NCBI RefSeq assembly: GCF_013364355.1
Contig: NZ_CP054931.1
Coordinates: 1,240,001 to 1,304,000 of the forward strand
Length of the DNA: 64,000 nt
Direction: 5' to 3'
Source: Stenotrophomonas sp. NA06056
Lineage (GTDB): Bacteria > Pseudomonadota > Gammaproteobacteria > Xanthomonadales > Xanthomonadaceae
Shown here: piece after piece, positions 40,710 through 48,811 of the stretch
Layout of the letters: each line of letters begins with the position of its first letter
Numbering within the stretch: position 1 is the first letter of the stretch
Made by a program: the position numbers and the translations under genes
Notes under the pieces: generated by a model
What the model saw: only the letters and a program-made list of their open reading frames with translations
What the model was told of the DNA's origin: nothing
Database searches by the model: none

Positions 40710-41645
40710 GTGAGCCAGATCCCCACCCTCGACATCACCCGTTTCGACAGTGACCGCGACGCCTTCGTGGCCGAGCTGGGGGCGGCGTATCGCCAATGGG
40801 GGTTTGCCGGCATCCGCAACCACGGCATCCCGCAGGCCGACATCGATGCGGCCTATGACGTGTTCAAGGCCTTCTTCGCACTGCCGGATGAGACCAAGCG
40901 CAAGTACCACGTGGCTGGCAGCGGCGGCGCCCGTGGCTATACCCCGTTCGGTGTGGAGACCGCCAAGGGCTCCAAGCACTTCGACCTGAAGGAGTTCTGG
41001 CACATCGGCCGCGAGATCGCCGACGACTCCAAGTACCGTGACGTGATGGCGCCGAACCTGTGGCCGTCCGAGGTGGAGGGCTTCCGTGAGCGGGGTTACG
41101 GCCTGTACCAGGCGTTGGACAACCTGGGTTCGCGCGTGCTGTCGGCCCTGGCCCTGCACATCGGCCTGCCGGAGCACTTCTTCGCCGACAAGACCAACTT
41201 CGGCAATTCGATCCTGCGCCCGATCCATTACCCGCCGATCACCACCGACGACATCCCGAACGTGCGTGCCGGTGCGCATGGCGACATCAACTTCATCACG
41301 CTGCTGGTTGGCGCAAGCGCGGCGGGCCTGGAAGTGCAGTCGCATGATGGCGACTGGGTGCCGTTCACGTCGGACGCGGACACCATCGTGGTCAACATCG
41401 GCGACATGCTGCAGCGCCTGACCAACCATGTGTATCCGTCGACCATCCATCGTGTGGTCAATCCCCCGGGCGAGCTGGCCCGCCAGCCGCGCTATTCGGT
41501 GCCGTTCTTCCTGCACCCGAACCCGGACTTCCTGATCGACGTGCTGCCCTCGTGCGTCACCCCGGAAAACCCGAGCCGGTACCCGGAGCCGATCACCGCC
41601 CACGGCTTCCTTGAAGAGCGCCTGCGCGAGATCAAGCTGAAGTAA
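40710..41645 (+). CDS. 2OG-Fe(II) oxygenase, isopenicillin N synthase family
   Basis: A 311-aa non-heme iron oxygenase. The facial triad is His190-x-Asp192 (AHGDINFIT) and His247 (TIHRVV), and Arg261-x-Ser263 (RYSVPFF) binds 2-oxoglutarate. The N-terminal non-heme dioxygenase domain is present (about 5-115). Such proteins hydroxylate many small molecules; the substrate is not inferable. The start is GTG at 40710. The gene stands alone, divergent from the YejM-like gene, and ends at a strong terminator. Confidence 0.88.
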   Translation: MSQIPTLDITRFDSDRDAFVAELGAAYRQWGFAGIRNHGIPQADIDAAYDVFKAFFALPDETKRKYHVAGSGGARGYTPFGVETAKGSKHFDLKEFWHIGREIADDSKYRDVMAPNLWPSEVEGFRERGYGLYQALDNLGSRVLSALALHIGLPEHFFADKTNFGNSILRPIHYPPITTDDIPNVRAGAHGDINFITLLVGASAAGLEVQSHDGDWVPFTSDADTIVVNIGDMLQRLTNHVYPSTIHRVVNPPGELARQPRYSVPFFLHPNPDFLIDVLPSCVTPENPSRYPEPITAHGFLEERLREIKLK

Positions 41646-41650
41646 TGAAG

Positions 41651-41673
41651 AAGCCGCCGAAAGGCGGCTTTTT
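41651..41673 (+). terminator. Intrinsic terminator after the oxygenase
   Basis: AAGCCGCC, a GAAA tetraloop and GGCGGCTT followed by TTTC, six bases after the stop. The surrounding bases extend the stem by imperfect pairing (TAATGAAG with TTTCATTA). Confidence 0.9.
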
Positions 41674-41681
41674 CATTACGG

Positions 41682-41704
41682 GTAGCGCCGGGCCATGCCC
41701 GGCG
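41682..41704 (+). repeat. SMAG-type palindrome
   Basis: GTAG followed by CGCCGGGC, CAT and GCCCGGCG, a perfect 8-bp stem. It stands directly behind the terminator of the oxygenase gene. Confidence 0.7.
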
Positions 41705-41751
41705 AGCGCAGCGGAGGGTGTTCGGCAGGGCTGCGCCCTGCACCCGCAGAG

Positions 41752-41781
41752 GCCAAAGCCAAAGCCAAAGCCAAAGCTAAA
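41752..41781 (+). repeat. Tandem hexamer (GCCAAA)4-GCTAAA
   Basis: Five head-to-tail six-base units, the last with one substitution. It could be a slippage-prone tract, but it is not in a gene. Confidence 0.8.
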
Positions 41782-41806
41782 GCGGCTCTGGGATGTTCCG
41801 TGGGGA

Positions 41807-41908
41807 GGCGGGGAGGTGTCGGATGGCGGGGACGCCGTAAACCCATCCCTGGGGGCTTGGCCGCGGCATCCATGCCGCGGACACCCCGCCATCCGACACC
41901 TCCCCGCC
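41807..41908. repeat. Structured repeat, copy A
   Basis: Perfect 25-base arms (41807-41831 and 41884-41908) enclose an inner stem CCGCGGCAT/ATGCCGCGG. Bases 41830-41886 recur in reverse orientation in copy B with only two differences in 57. No family name is known to me. Confidence 0.8.
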
Positions 41909-41973
41909 TTCGATAGTTTCCCGGTGACGGTTGGGTTGCATCTGGCGGCGGCGCGGCGGTTGGGCTGCACCTG

Positions 41974-41996
41974 GTAGATCCACGCCATGCGTGGAT
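41974..41996 (+). repeat. SMAG-type hairpin (GTAGATCCACGCC subtype)
   Basis: GTAG, ATCCACGC and GCGTGGAT around a short CAT loop. This is a third sequence subtype of the GTAG-headed palindromes in the window. Confidence 0.65.
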
Positions 41997-42100
41997 GGGA
42001 TCTGTCAGGTATCGGGGCGGGGGAGGGGCTCTGTTTCTGCTCTCGCCTTTGATCTTCTTTTTTCTTTCCGTGGCGGACGGAACCGCCGGAATGTGTCATG

Positions 42101-42204
42101 GGCCGGGCGGGTGGGGCTGGCGAGGGTGTCCGCGGCATGGATGCCGCGGCCAAGCCCCCAGGGACGGGTTCACGGCGTCCCTCGCCAGTCCCACCCACCC
42201 GGCC
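42101..42204. repeat. Structured repeat, copy B (inverted relative to A)
   Basis: Outer arms 42101-42126 and 42179-42204 match at 24 of 26 positions. The core 42124-42180 is the reverse complement of 41830-41886 (55 of 57 identical). The outer arms differ in sequence from those of copy A but keep their pairing. Confidence 0.8.
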
Positions 42205-42363
42205 AACCCCACAAATCCCACCGGGCTCTCCGCGACCAACCCCAAACCCCGCCACGAGGGGCTGCGCCGTTGGCTGAAAATCCATGTAACCGCTTACAAA
42301 GAAACGGTTTTTTGCCACAGCAGGTATCATGGGCGGCTGAGTTCACACAGGAGCCACCCGCTC

Positions 42364-43119
42364 ATGCGCCGCAAGATCGTCGCTGGAAACTGGAAGCTGC
42401 ACGGCAGCCGTCAATTCGCCATCGAACTGCTGGGGCAGGTCGCTGCCGGGCTGCCGAAGCGCGGGGTGGAGGTGGTGATCCTGCCGCCGATGCCCTACCT
42501 GGGTGAGCTGGTCGAAGACTTCGGCGAGACCGGCCTGGCCTTTGGTGCGCAGGACGTCAGCAGCAATGAGAAGGGCGCCTACACCGGTGAGGTCTGCGCG
42601 GCCATGCTGCACGAGGTCGGCGCCCGCTATGGTCTGGTCGGCCACTCCGAGCGCCGCCAGTACCATAACGAGAGCAGTGAGCTGGTCGCGCGCAAGTTCG
42701 CTGCCGCCCTGCATGCCGGCCTGGTGCCGGTGCTGTGTGTCGGCGAAACCCTTGAGCAGCGTGAGGCGGGGCAGACCGAGGCGGTCATCGCCAGCCAGTT
42801 GGCCCCGGTACTTGAGCTTGTCGGTGCCGAAGGCTTTGCCAATGCCGTGGTCGCCTACGAGCCGGTCTGGGCCATTGGAACCGGCCGTACCGCAACCAAG
42901 GAGCAGGCGCAGCAGGTGCACGCGTTCATTCGTGGCGAAGTCGCGCGCATCGATGCTAGAATTGCTGATTCACTGCCCATTGTTTACGGCGGTAGCGTGA
43001 AGCCCGACAATGCCGGGGAACTGTTCGCGCAGCCGGATGTCGATGGTGGGCTGGTTGGTGGTGCCTCCCTGGTGGCCGCCGACTTCCTGGCCATCGCAGA
43101 GGCGGCGGCAAACAATTAG
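42364..43119 (+). CDS. tpiA: Triosephosphate isomerase
   Basis: A 251-aa TIM-barrel enzyme that interconverts dihydroxyacetone phosphate and glyceraldehyde-3-phosphate. Catalytic Lys11 (NWKLHG), His94 (GHSERR) and Glu166 (AYEPVWAIGTG) are all in place, and the phosphate loop YGGSV follows. The start at 42364 follows a CAGGAG ribosome-binding site; in-frame codons far upstream are in the noncoding repeat region. It is followed by secG as in Pseudomonas. Confidence 0.97.
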   Translation: MRRKIVAGNWKLHGSRQFAIELLGQVAAGLPKRGVEVVILPPMPYLGELVEDFGETGLAFGAQDVSSNEKGAYTGEVCAAMLHEVGARYGLVGHSERRQYHNESSELVARKFAAALHAGLVPVLCVGETLEQREAGQTEAVIASQLAPVLELVGAEGFANAVVAYEPVWAIGTGRTATKEQAQQVHAFIRGEVARIDARIADSLPIVYGGSVKPDNAGELFAQPDVDGGLVGGASLVAADFLAIAEAAANN

Positions 43120-43126
43120 TTACGGT

Positions 43127-43145
43127 TGCCGGCTAGCCGCCGGCA
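43127..43145. repeat. Short palindrome between tpiA and secG
   Basis: TGCCGGC and GCCGGCA with a 5-base loop. It resembles the core of the SMAG palindromes without a clean GTAG head, so it may be a decayed copy. Confidence 0.45.
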
Positions 43146-43169
43146 CTCTAGTCCGAGGGCGGATTTCCA

Positions 43170-43607
43170 ATGCTGATGTTGATCCTCAATGTCGTCTACG
43201 TGCTGGTTGCCGTAGCCATGGTCGCGCTGATCCTGATGCAGCGTGGCTCGGGTGCGGCGGCAGGTTCGGGCTTTGGCGCTGGCGCCTCGGGGACCGTGTT
43301 TGGTGCGCGTGGCGCGTCCAACTTCCTGTCCAAGTCGACCAAGTGGCTGGCCGTGGTGTTCTTCGGCATCAGTCTCTTCATGGCCTGGTACGCCGGCCAT
43401 GGCAACCGCCCGGCCGCCGATCAGGATCTGGGCCTGATGTCCGCCCCGGCGGCCAGTGCTCCGGCCGCTCCGGCGGGCGAATTGCCGGCTGTTCCGAAGG
43501 CCGATGCGGTCCCGGCCGCCCCGGTTCCGGCCGCAACTGTGCCGGCTCAGGCGGAATCTTCGGTTTCTGGTGAAGAAAAGCCTTCGGAAGGCTCCCAGAA
43601 AGACTGA
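43170..43607 (+). CDS. secG: Preprotein translocase subunit SecG
   Basis: A 145-aa subunit of the SecYEG channel. Two membrane helices (residues 2-21 and about 55-74) flank a glycine-rich cytoplasmic loop (GSGAAAGSGFGAGASG), and the motif FLSKSTKWLAVVF is typical. The C-terminal half is a Pro/Ala/Val-rich tail that ends acidic, longer than in E. coli (110 aa). An alternative start codon lies six bases downstream (43176). A hairpin AGCCTT/AAGGCT lies in its last codons, before tRNA-Leu. Confidence 0.93.
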   Translation: MLMLILNVVYVLVAVAMVALILMQRGSGAAAGSGFGAGASGTVFGARGASNFLSKSTKWLAVVFFGISLFMAWYAGHGNRPAADQDLGLMSAPAASAPAAPAGELPAVPKADAVPAAPVPAATVPAQAESSVSGEEKPSEGSQKD

Positions 43608-43658
43608 AGCCGGTTACAATACGCGGCGCATCGGGAAGATAGTCTGATGTGATCGTTT

Positions 43659-43743
43659 GCCCAGGTGGCGGAATTGGTAGACGCACTACCTTGAGGTGGT
43701 AGCGACTTAGGTCGTAGGGGTTCGAGTCCCCTCTTGGGCACCA
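43659..43743 (+). tRNA. tRNA-Leu (anticodon GAG)
   Basis: An 85-base class II tRNA with acceptor stem GCCCAGG paired with CTTGGGC, encoded CCA, anticodon loop CTTGAGG (anticodon GAG) and a long variable arm. The T loop is GGTTCGAGTCC. E. coli leuU, also GAG, likewise follows secG. TACAAT at 43615-43620 could be its -10. Confidence 0.97.
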
Positions 43744-43766
43744 TTTAGTAAGTAAAGCGGGTTCGT

Positions 43767-43785
43767 CTGGCGCGCAAGGCGCCAG
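43767..43785 (+). other. Hairpin between tRNA-Leu and nuoA
   Basis: CTGGCGC and GCGCCAG form a perfect 7-bp stem around five bases. There is no T run, so it may be an RNA-processing or leader hairpin rather than a terminator. Confidence 0.4.
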
Positions 43786-43855
43786 GCAGATTCCCGTCCA
43801 CTCCCCCATGCCAAAGCGCCTGCAGGCGCAGCGGCAGAGGCAAGAGAGAATCGCT

Positions 43856-44212
43856 GTGCTGGCCGAATATTTGCCGTCTCTGCTGTTTCTGATCGTTGCC
43901 ACCGGTATCGGCATTACGCTGATGCTGGTTGGTCGATTCCTCGGTCCCCGCCGCCCCGATCTGGAAAAGCTGTCGCCGTATGAGTGCGGCTTCGAAGCCT
44001 TCGAAGACGCGCGCATGAAGTTCGACGTGCGCTACTACCTGATCGCGATCCAGTTCATCGTCTTCGACCTGGAAATCATCTTCATCGTGCCGTGGACGCA
44101 GGTCTTCATGGAGCTTGGCGCGCGTTCGCTCGTCACCATGGGTCTGTTCGTCGGCATGCTGTTCCTCGGTTTCATTTATGTCTGGAAGAAGGGAGCGCTG
44201 GAATGGGAGTGA
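43856..44212 (+). CDS. nuoA: NADH-quinone oxidoreductase subunit A
   Basis: A 118-aa membrane subunit of complex I. Three hydrophobic spans (about 6-30, 60-82 and 88-108) and the conserved [21 protein letters not shown] part (read as ECGF..FDVRYYL), which carries the Glu and Cys close to the quinone cavity. The GTG start at 43856 (MLAEYLP) is my choice because the 16 upstream codons to the ATG at 43808 add only basic/Gln residues. Overlaps nuoB by ten bases. First gene of the 14-gene nuo operon. Confidence 0.93.
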   Translation: MLAEYLPSLLFLIVATGIGITLMLVGRFLGPRRPDLEKLSPYECGFEAFEDARMKFDVRYYLIAIQFIVFDLEIIFIVPWTQVFMELGARSLVTMGLFVGMLFLGFIYVWKKGALEWE

Positions 44213-44757
44213 TTCAGACTCTCGATGGCCTGATGACCAATCCCGTCCCGGAAGGGCGGGTTGATGACATCCTGCGGCCGGAAGGCGACAACCCGCTGCT
44301 GGAGAAGGGTTTTGTCACCACCAGCGTCGATGCCCTGCTGAACTGGGCGCGTACCGGCTCGATGTGGCCCATGACCTTCGGTCTGGCCTGCTGTGCCGTC
44401 GAAATGATGCACGCAGGTGCGGCGCGCCTGGACCTTGACCGTTACGGTGTGGTGTTCCGCCCGTCGCCGCGTCAGTCCGACGTGATGATCGTCGCCGGCA
44501 CCCTGGTCAACAAGATGGCCCCGGCGCTGCGCAAGGTCTATGACCAGATGCCCGACCCCAAGTGGGTGATCTCGATGGGCAGCTGCGCCAACGGCGGTGG
44601 CTACTACCATTACTCCTATTCTGTGGTGCGCGGCTGTGATCGCGTGGTGCCGGTGGACGTCTACGTCCCAGGTTGCCCGCCGACCGCCGAGGCGCTGGTG
44701 TACGGGATCCTGCAGTTGCAGAAGAAGATCTGGCGTACACAGACCATCGCCCGCTGA
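44203..44757 (+). CDS. nuoB: NADH-quinone oxidoreductase subunit B
   Basis: A 184-aa peripheral-arm subunit that holds cluster N2, the last Fe-S centre before quinone. Its tandem cysteines are in LACCAVEM and the other ligands in GSCANGG and VPGCPP. Start inside nuoA. Confidence 0.97.
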   Translation: MGVIQTLDGLMTNPVPEGRVDDILRPEGDNPLLEKGFVTTSVDALLNWARTGSMWPMTFGLACCAVEMMHAGAARLDLDRYGVVFRPSPRQSDVMIVAGTLVNKMAPALRKVYDQMPDPKWVISMGSCANGGGYYHYSYSVVRGCDRVVPVDVYVPGCPPTAEALVYGILQLQKKIWRTQTIAR

Positions 44758-44790
44758 CCCCTTCACCTGACAAGAGCGCGCCAAGCCCCC

Positions 44791-45537
44791 ATGGCAGAGC
44801 AAGCATCCTTCATCGACCGACTCTCCGCACGTTTCGCAGGTGCGAAGGTCATCGTGGTCGAACCCCGCGGCGAAGTGACGCTGGAAGTGCCTGCCGCTGA
44901 GTGGCACGCCACCGCCCTTGCGCTGCGTGACGAGTTTGGTTTCGAGCAGGCCGTGGACCTCTGCGGCGTCGACTACCTCGGTTATGGCTCCGACGAGTGG
45001 GACACCGCCGACGTGTCCTCGCAGGGCTTCAGCCGCGGTGTCGAAGGCAAGGCCCAGGGCCGCTTCGCCTGGGGCGAGTTCCCCAGCGAAGAGAGCGCCG
45101 ACGGTGCCCGCCCGCAGCACATGCCGACCCTGCGCTTTGCCGTGGTCGCACAGCTGCGCTCGTACCAGCACAACCTGATGATGCACCTGCGCTGCTTCGC
45201 TCCTGACGAAGCGCTGCCGGTGGTGTCCTCGCTGACCAGCATCTGGCCGGGCCTGAACTGGTTCGAGCGCGAAGCGTTCGACCTGTATGGCGTGATCTTC
45301 GAAGGTCACCCGGACCTGCGCCGGATCCTGACCGACTACGGGTTCGTCGGCCATCCGTTCCGCAAGGACTTCCCGCTGATCGGCAACGTCGAAGTCCGCT
45401 ACGACGAAGAAAAGAAGCGCGTCATCTACGAACCGGTCACCTCGGTGGAGCCGCGCGTCGGCGTGCCGCGCGTGATCCGCGACGACGCCCGGCTGCAGAC
45501 CGCGGCCGGCGAGCGTTCGCAGGAGGCAGTGAAGTGA
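44791..45537 (+). CDS. nuoC: NADH-quinone oxidoreductase subunit C
   Basis: A 248-aa subunit at the junction of the peripheral and membrane arms. The conserved [26 protein letters not shown] block (read as [17 protein letters not shown]) identifies it. It is separate from nuoD, unlike E. coli, where NuoCD is one chain. It has a unique N-terminal part and an insert of about 20 residues (near 60-95) rich in Glu and Gly. Its stop overlaps the nuoD start (GTGA). Confidence 0.95.
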   Translation: MAEQASFIDRLSARFAGAKVIVVEPRGEVTLEVPAAEWHATALALRDEFGFEQAVDLCGVDYLGYGSDEWDTADVSSQGFSRGVEGKAQGRFAWGEFPSEESADGARPQHMPTLRFAVVAQLRSYQHNLMMHLRCFAPDEALPVVSSLTSIWPGLNWFEREAFDLYGVIFEGHPDLRRILTDYGFVGHPFRKDFPLIGNVEVRYDEEKKRVIYEPVTSVEPRVGVPRVIRDDARLQTAAGERSQEAVK

Positions 45538-46841
45538 GTCACGTACACCAGGCCGGCGAAGCATTCGCCAGCAATGCTGCCGAAAGCCGGCAGGAAATCC
45601 GCAACTACACCATGAACTTCGGCCCGCAGCATCCGGCCGCGCATGGCGTGCTGCGCCTGATCCTGGAGATGGACGGCGAGACCATCATGCGTGCCGACCC
45701 GCACGTGGGTCTGCTGCACCGGGGCACCGAGAAGCTGGCCGAGTCCAAGCCCTTCAACCAGTCGATCGGCTACATGGATCGCCTGGATTACGTGTCGATG
45801 ATGTGCAACGAGCACGCCTACGTGCGCTCGATCGAGACCCTGATGGGCATCGAAGCGCCGGAGCGCGCGCAGTACATCCGCACCATGTTCGATGAGATCA
45901 CCCGCATCCTCAACCACCTGATGTGGCTGGGTTCCAATGCACTCGATCTGGGTGCGATGGCGGTGATGCTGTATGCCTTCCGCGAGCGCGAAGAGCTGAT
46001 GGACTGCTACGAAGCGGTCTCCGGCGCGCGCATGCACGCGGCGTACTACCGTCCGGGCGGCGTCTACCGCGACCTGCCGGACCACATGCCGAAGTACAAG
46101 GAATCGCGCTGGCACAAGGGCAAGGCCCTGAAGAACCTCAACGCCTCGCGCGAAGGTTCGCTGCTGGACTTCCTGGAGAACTTCACCAATGAATTCCCGC
46201 ACCGTGTCGACGAGTACGAGACCCTGCTGACCGACAACCGTATCTGGAAGCAGCGTACCGTTGGCATCGGCGTGGTCACGCCTGAGCTGGCCCACCAATG
46301 GGGCATGACCGGCGTGATGCTGCGCGGCTCGGGCATTGCATGGGATCTGCGCAAGAAGCGTCCGTACGCCAAGTACGACGCCGTCGATTTCGACATCCCG
46401 CTGGGCAAGGAAGGCGATTGCTACGATCGCTATCTGTGCCGCGTGGCCGAAATGCGCGAGTCCAACCGCATCATCAAGCAGTGCGTGGCGTGGCTGAAGG
46501 CCAACCCCGGCCCGGTCATGGTCAAGAACTTCAAGGTCGCTCCGCCCAAGCGCGAGGACATGAAGGACGACATGGAAGCGCTGATCCATCACTTCAAGCT
46601 GTTCAGTGAAGGCTACTGCGTGCCGGCCGGCGAAACCTACGCCGCGGTTGAAGCGCCCAAGGGCGAATTCGGCTGCTACCTGGTTTCCGACGGCGCCAAC
46701 AAGCCGTTCCGCGTACACCTCCGTGCGCCGGGCTTTGCCCACCTGTCCTCGATCGATTCGATCGTGCGCGGCCACATGCTGGCCGACGTGGTGGCGATGA
46801 TCGGTACCTACGATCTGGTGTTCGGCGAGGTTGACCGGTAA
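45534..46841 (+). CDS. nuoD: NADH-quinone oxidoreductase subunit D
   Basis: A 435-aa subunit related to the large subunit of NiFe hydrogenases, which shapes the quinone site together with NuoB. The conserved segment [15 protein letters not shown] holds the quinone-loop histidines. Start is GTG at 45534. Confidence 0.97.
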   Translation: MSHVHQAGEAFASNAAESRQEIRNYTMNFGPQHPAAHGVLRLILEMDGETIMRADPHVGLLHRGTEKLAESKPFNQSIGYMDRLDYVSMMCNEHAYVRSIETLMGIEAPERAQYIRTMFDEITRILNHLMWLGSNALDLGAMAVMLYAFREREELMDCYEAVSGARMHAAYYRPGGVYRDLPDHMPKYKESRWHKGKALKNLNASREGSLLDFLENFTNEFPHRVDEYETLLTDNRIWKQRTVGIGVVTPELAHQWGMTGVMLRGSGIAWDLRKKRPYAKYDAVDFDIPLGKEGDCYDRYLCRVAEMRESNRIIKQCVAWLKANPGPVMVKNFKVAPPKREDMKDDMEALIHHFKLFSEGYCVPAGETYAAVEAPKGEFGCYLVSDGANKPFRVHLRAPGFAHLSSIDSIVRGHMLADVVAMIGTYDLVFGEVDR

Positions 46842-46874
46842 TGCCGTCCGCCACGCCAACGCCCGCTGCAGGCA

Positions 46875-46890
46875 GCCGGCGCAAGCCGGC
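46875..46890 (+). other. GNRA-type hairpin in the nuoD-nuoE spacer
   Basis: Two GCCGGC halves around the tetraloop GCAA form a compact 6-bp hairpin in the 97-base gap between nuoD and nuoE, the largest gap in an otherwise packed operon. Confidence 0.45.
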
Positions 46891-46938
46891 GCCGCAGTTT
46901 CTGCAATTTCACGTTATGCATTTCGCTGAGGTCGGCCG

Positions 46939-47466
46939 ATGAAGGCGACAGGTAATTTCGAGGCGGCGCGCGACGTCGACCCGATGGTGGTGTTGAGCGA
47001 CAAAACCCGCGCTCACATCGATCACTGGCTGTCCAAGTTCCCGCCGGACCGCAAGCGCTCTGCCGTGCTGCAGGGTCTGCATGCTGCCCAGGAGCAGAAC
47101 CAGGGCTGGCTGACCGACGAGCTGATCGCCGGCGTGGCCAAGTACCTGGACCTGCCGCCGGTGTGGGCCTACGAGGTCGCCAGCTTCTACTCGATGTTCG
47201 AGACCGAGAAGGTGGGCCGCAACAACGTGGCCATCTGCACGAACATCAGCTGCTGGCTCAATGGCGCCGAAGACATCGTGCGTCATTGCGAGAAGAAGCT
47301 GGGCATCAAGAACGGTCAGTCGACCGCTGATGGCCGCGTCTACCTCAAGCGCGAGGAAGAGTGCCTGGCCGGTTGCGCCGGTGCACCGATGATGGTCATC
47401 AATGGTCACTACCATGAGCGTCTGACCCTGGAAAAGGTCGACGAGCTTCTGGACGGGCTGGAGTAA
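46939..47466 (+). CDS. nuoE: NADH-quinone oxidoreductase subunit E
   Basis: A 175-aa thioredoxin-fold subunit with a [2Fe-2S] cluster held by CTNISC and CLAGC. It pairs with NuoF in the NADH dehydrogenase module. An in-frame ATG upstream is absent; the next upstream ATG is out of frame. Confidence 0.96.
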   Translation: MKATGNFEAARDVDPMVVLSDKTRAHIDHWLSKFPPDRKRSAVLQGLHAAQEQNQGWLTDELIAGVAKYLDLPPVWAYEVASFYSMFETEKVGRNNVAICTNISCWLNGAEDIVRHCEKKLGIKNGQSTADGRVYLKREEECLAGCAGAPMMVINGHYHERLTLEKVDELLDGLE

Positions 47467-47470
47467 GGGC

Positions 47471-48811
47471 ATGGCACATCACCACGAATCCAAGGGTCCG
47501 GTCGGCCCCGCGCCGCTGCCGCACCAGGTGGTCTACACCACCCTGCATTACGACACCCCGTGGTCGTACGAAAGCTATCTGAAGACCGGTGGCTACGCTG
47601 CCCTGCGCAAGATCCTCGAAGAGAAGATCCCGCCGGAGCAGGTCATCGAGATGGTCAAGGCTTCGGGCCTGCGCGGCCGTGGCGGCGCAGGTTTCCCGAC
47701 CGGCCTGAAGTGGTCCTTCATGCCCAAGGGCAACGTGCAGAAGTACATCCTCTGCAACTCGGATGAATCCGAGCCGGGCACCTGCAAGGACCGTGACATC
47801 CTGCGTTACAACCCGCATTCGGTGGTGGAAGGCATGGCGATTGCCTGCTACGCCACCGGTTCGACCGTGGGTTACAACTATCTGCGCGGTGAGTTCCACC
47901 ACGAGCCGTTCGAGCACTTCGAGCAGGCCCTGGCCGATGCCTATGCAAACGGCTGGCTGGGCAAGAACGTGATGGGTTCCGGCGTGGACATCGACATCTA
48001 CGGCGCCCTCGGTGCCGGCGCCTACATCTGCGGCGAAGAAACCGCGCTGATGGAGTCGCTGGAAGGCAAGAAGGGCCAGCCGCGCTACAAGCCGCCGTTC
48101 CCGGCCAACTTCGGCCTGTATGGCAAGCCGTCGACGATCAACAACACCGAAACCTACGGTTCGGTGCCTGCGATCATCCGCAATGGCCCGGAGTGGTTCA
48201 AGGGCCTGAGCCTGACCGCCAATGGCGGCCCGAAGTGCTTCTCGGTGTCCGGCTGCGTGCAGAAGGGCGGCAACTTCGAAGTACCGCTCGGTACCACCTT
48301 CGACGACCTGCTGGAAATGGCCGGCGGCCTCAAGCCGGGCCGCAAGCTCAAGGGCGCGATCCCGGGCGGCGTGTCGATGCCGGTGCTGACCGCGGCCGAG
48401 CTGAAGGGCCTGCCGATGGACTACGACACCATCCGTGCGCTGGGCTCCGGCCTGGGTTCCGGTGCGGTCGTGGTGCTGGATGACAGCGTCTGCTGCGTCA
48501 AGTTCGCTTGCCGCATCAGCCAGTTCTTCCACAAGGAATCCTGTGGCCAGTGCACCCCGTGCCGCGAAGGTACCGGCTGGATGCACCGCGTGCTGGAGCG
48601 CATCGTCGCCGGCAAGGCCACGATGGAAGACCTGCACCAGTTGAAGACCGTGGCCGGCCAGATCGAAGGCCACACCATCTGTGCGTTCGGCGAAGCGGCG
48701 GCGTGGCCCATCCAGGGCTTCCTGCGCCAGTTCTGGGACGAATTCGAGTACTACATCGTCAACGGTCATTCGATGGTTGACGGCAAGAAGGTGGAGGCAG
48801 CCGCTGCATGA
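47471..48811 (+). CDS. nuoF: NADH-quinone oxidoreductase subunit F
   Basis: A 446-aa subunit that binds NADH and FMN (glycine-rich [10 protein letters not shown] and [13 protein letters not shown]) and a [4Fe-4S] cluster in [10 protein letters not shown]. It forms the electron entry site on the cytoplasmic side. Confidence 0.97.
   Translation: MAHHHESKGPVGPAPLPHQVVYTTLHYDTPWSYESYLKTGGYAALRKILEEKIPPEQVIEMVKASGLRGRGGAGFPTGLKWSFMPKGNVQKYILCNSDESEPGTCKDRDILRYNPHSVVEGMAIACYATGSTVGYNYLRGEFHHEPFEHFEQALADAYANGWLGKNVMGSGVDIDIYGALGAGAYICGEETALMESLEGKKGQPRYKPPFPANFGLYGKPSTINNTETYGSVPAIIRNGPEWFKGLSLTANGGPKCFSVSGCVQKGGNFEVPLGTTFDDLLEMAGGLKPGRKLKGAIPGGVSMPVLTAAELKGLPMDYDTIRALGSGLGSGAVVVLDDSVCCVKFACRISQFFHKESCGQCTPCREGTGWMHRVLERIVAGKATMEDLHQLKTVAGQIEGHTICAFGEAAAWPIQGFLRQFWDEFEYYIVNGHSMVDGKKVEAAAA

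Larger units (their letters stand above)
41674..42363. other. Repeat-rich noncoding stretch between the oxygenase and tpiA
   Basis: Nearly 700 bases without a believable gene. It holds a SMAG-type palindrome (41682-41704), five copies of a GCCAAA-type hexamer (41752-41781), a large structured repeat (41807-41908), a second GTAG-headed hairpin GTAGATCCACGCC (41974-41996), a second structured repeat in opposite orientation (42101-42204) and the tpiA leader. The open frames here are low-complexity (for example Lys-Pro repeats) and are not genes. A -10-like TATCAT lies at 42325-42330 before tpiA, without a clear -35. Confidence 0.7.

Noticed and set aside
41645..42363. Several open frames in the repeat region before tpiA, including a Lys-Pro repeat
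   Set aside because: They follow the repeats, have low complexity, and share no family. The tpiA start is later.
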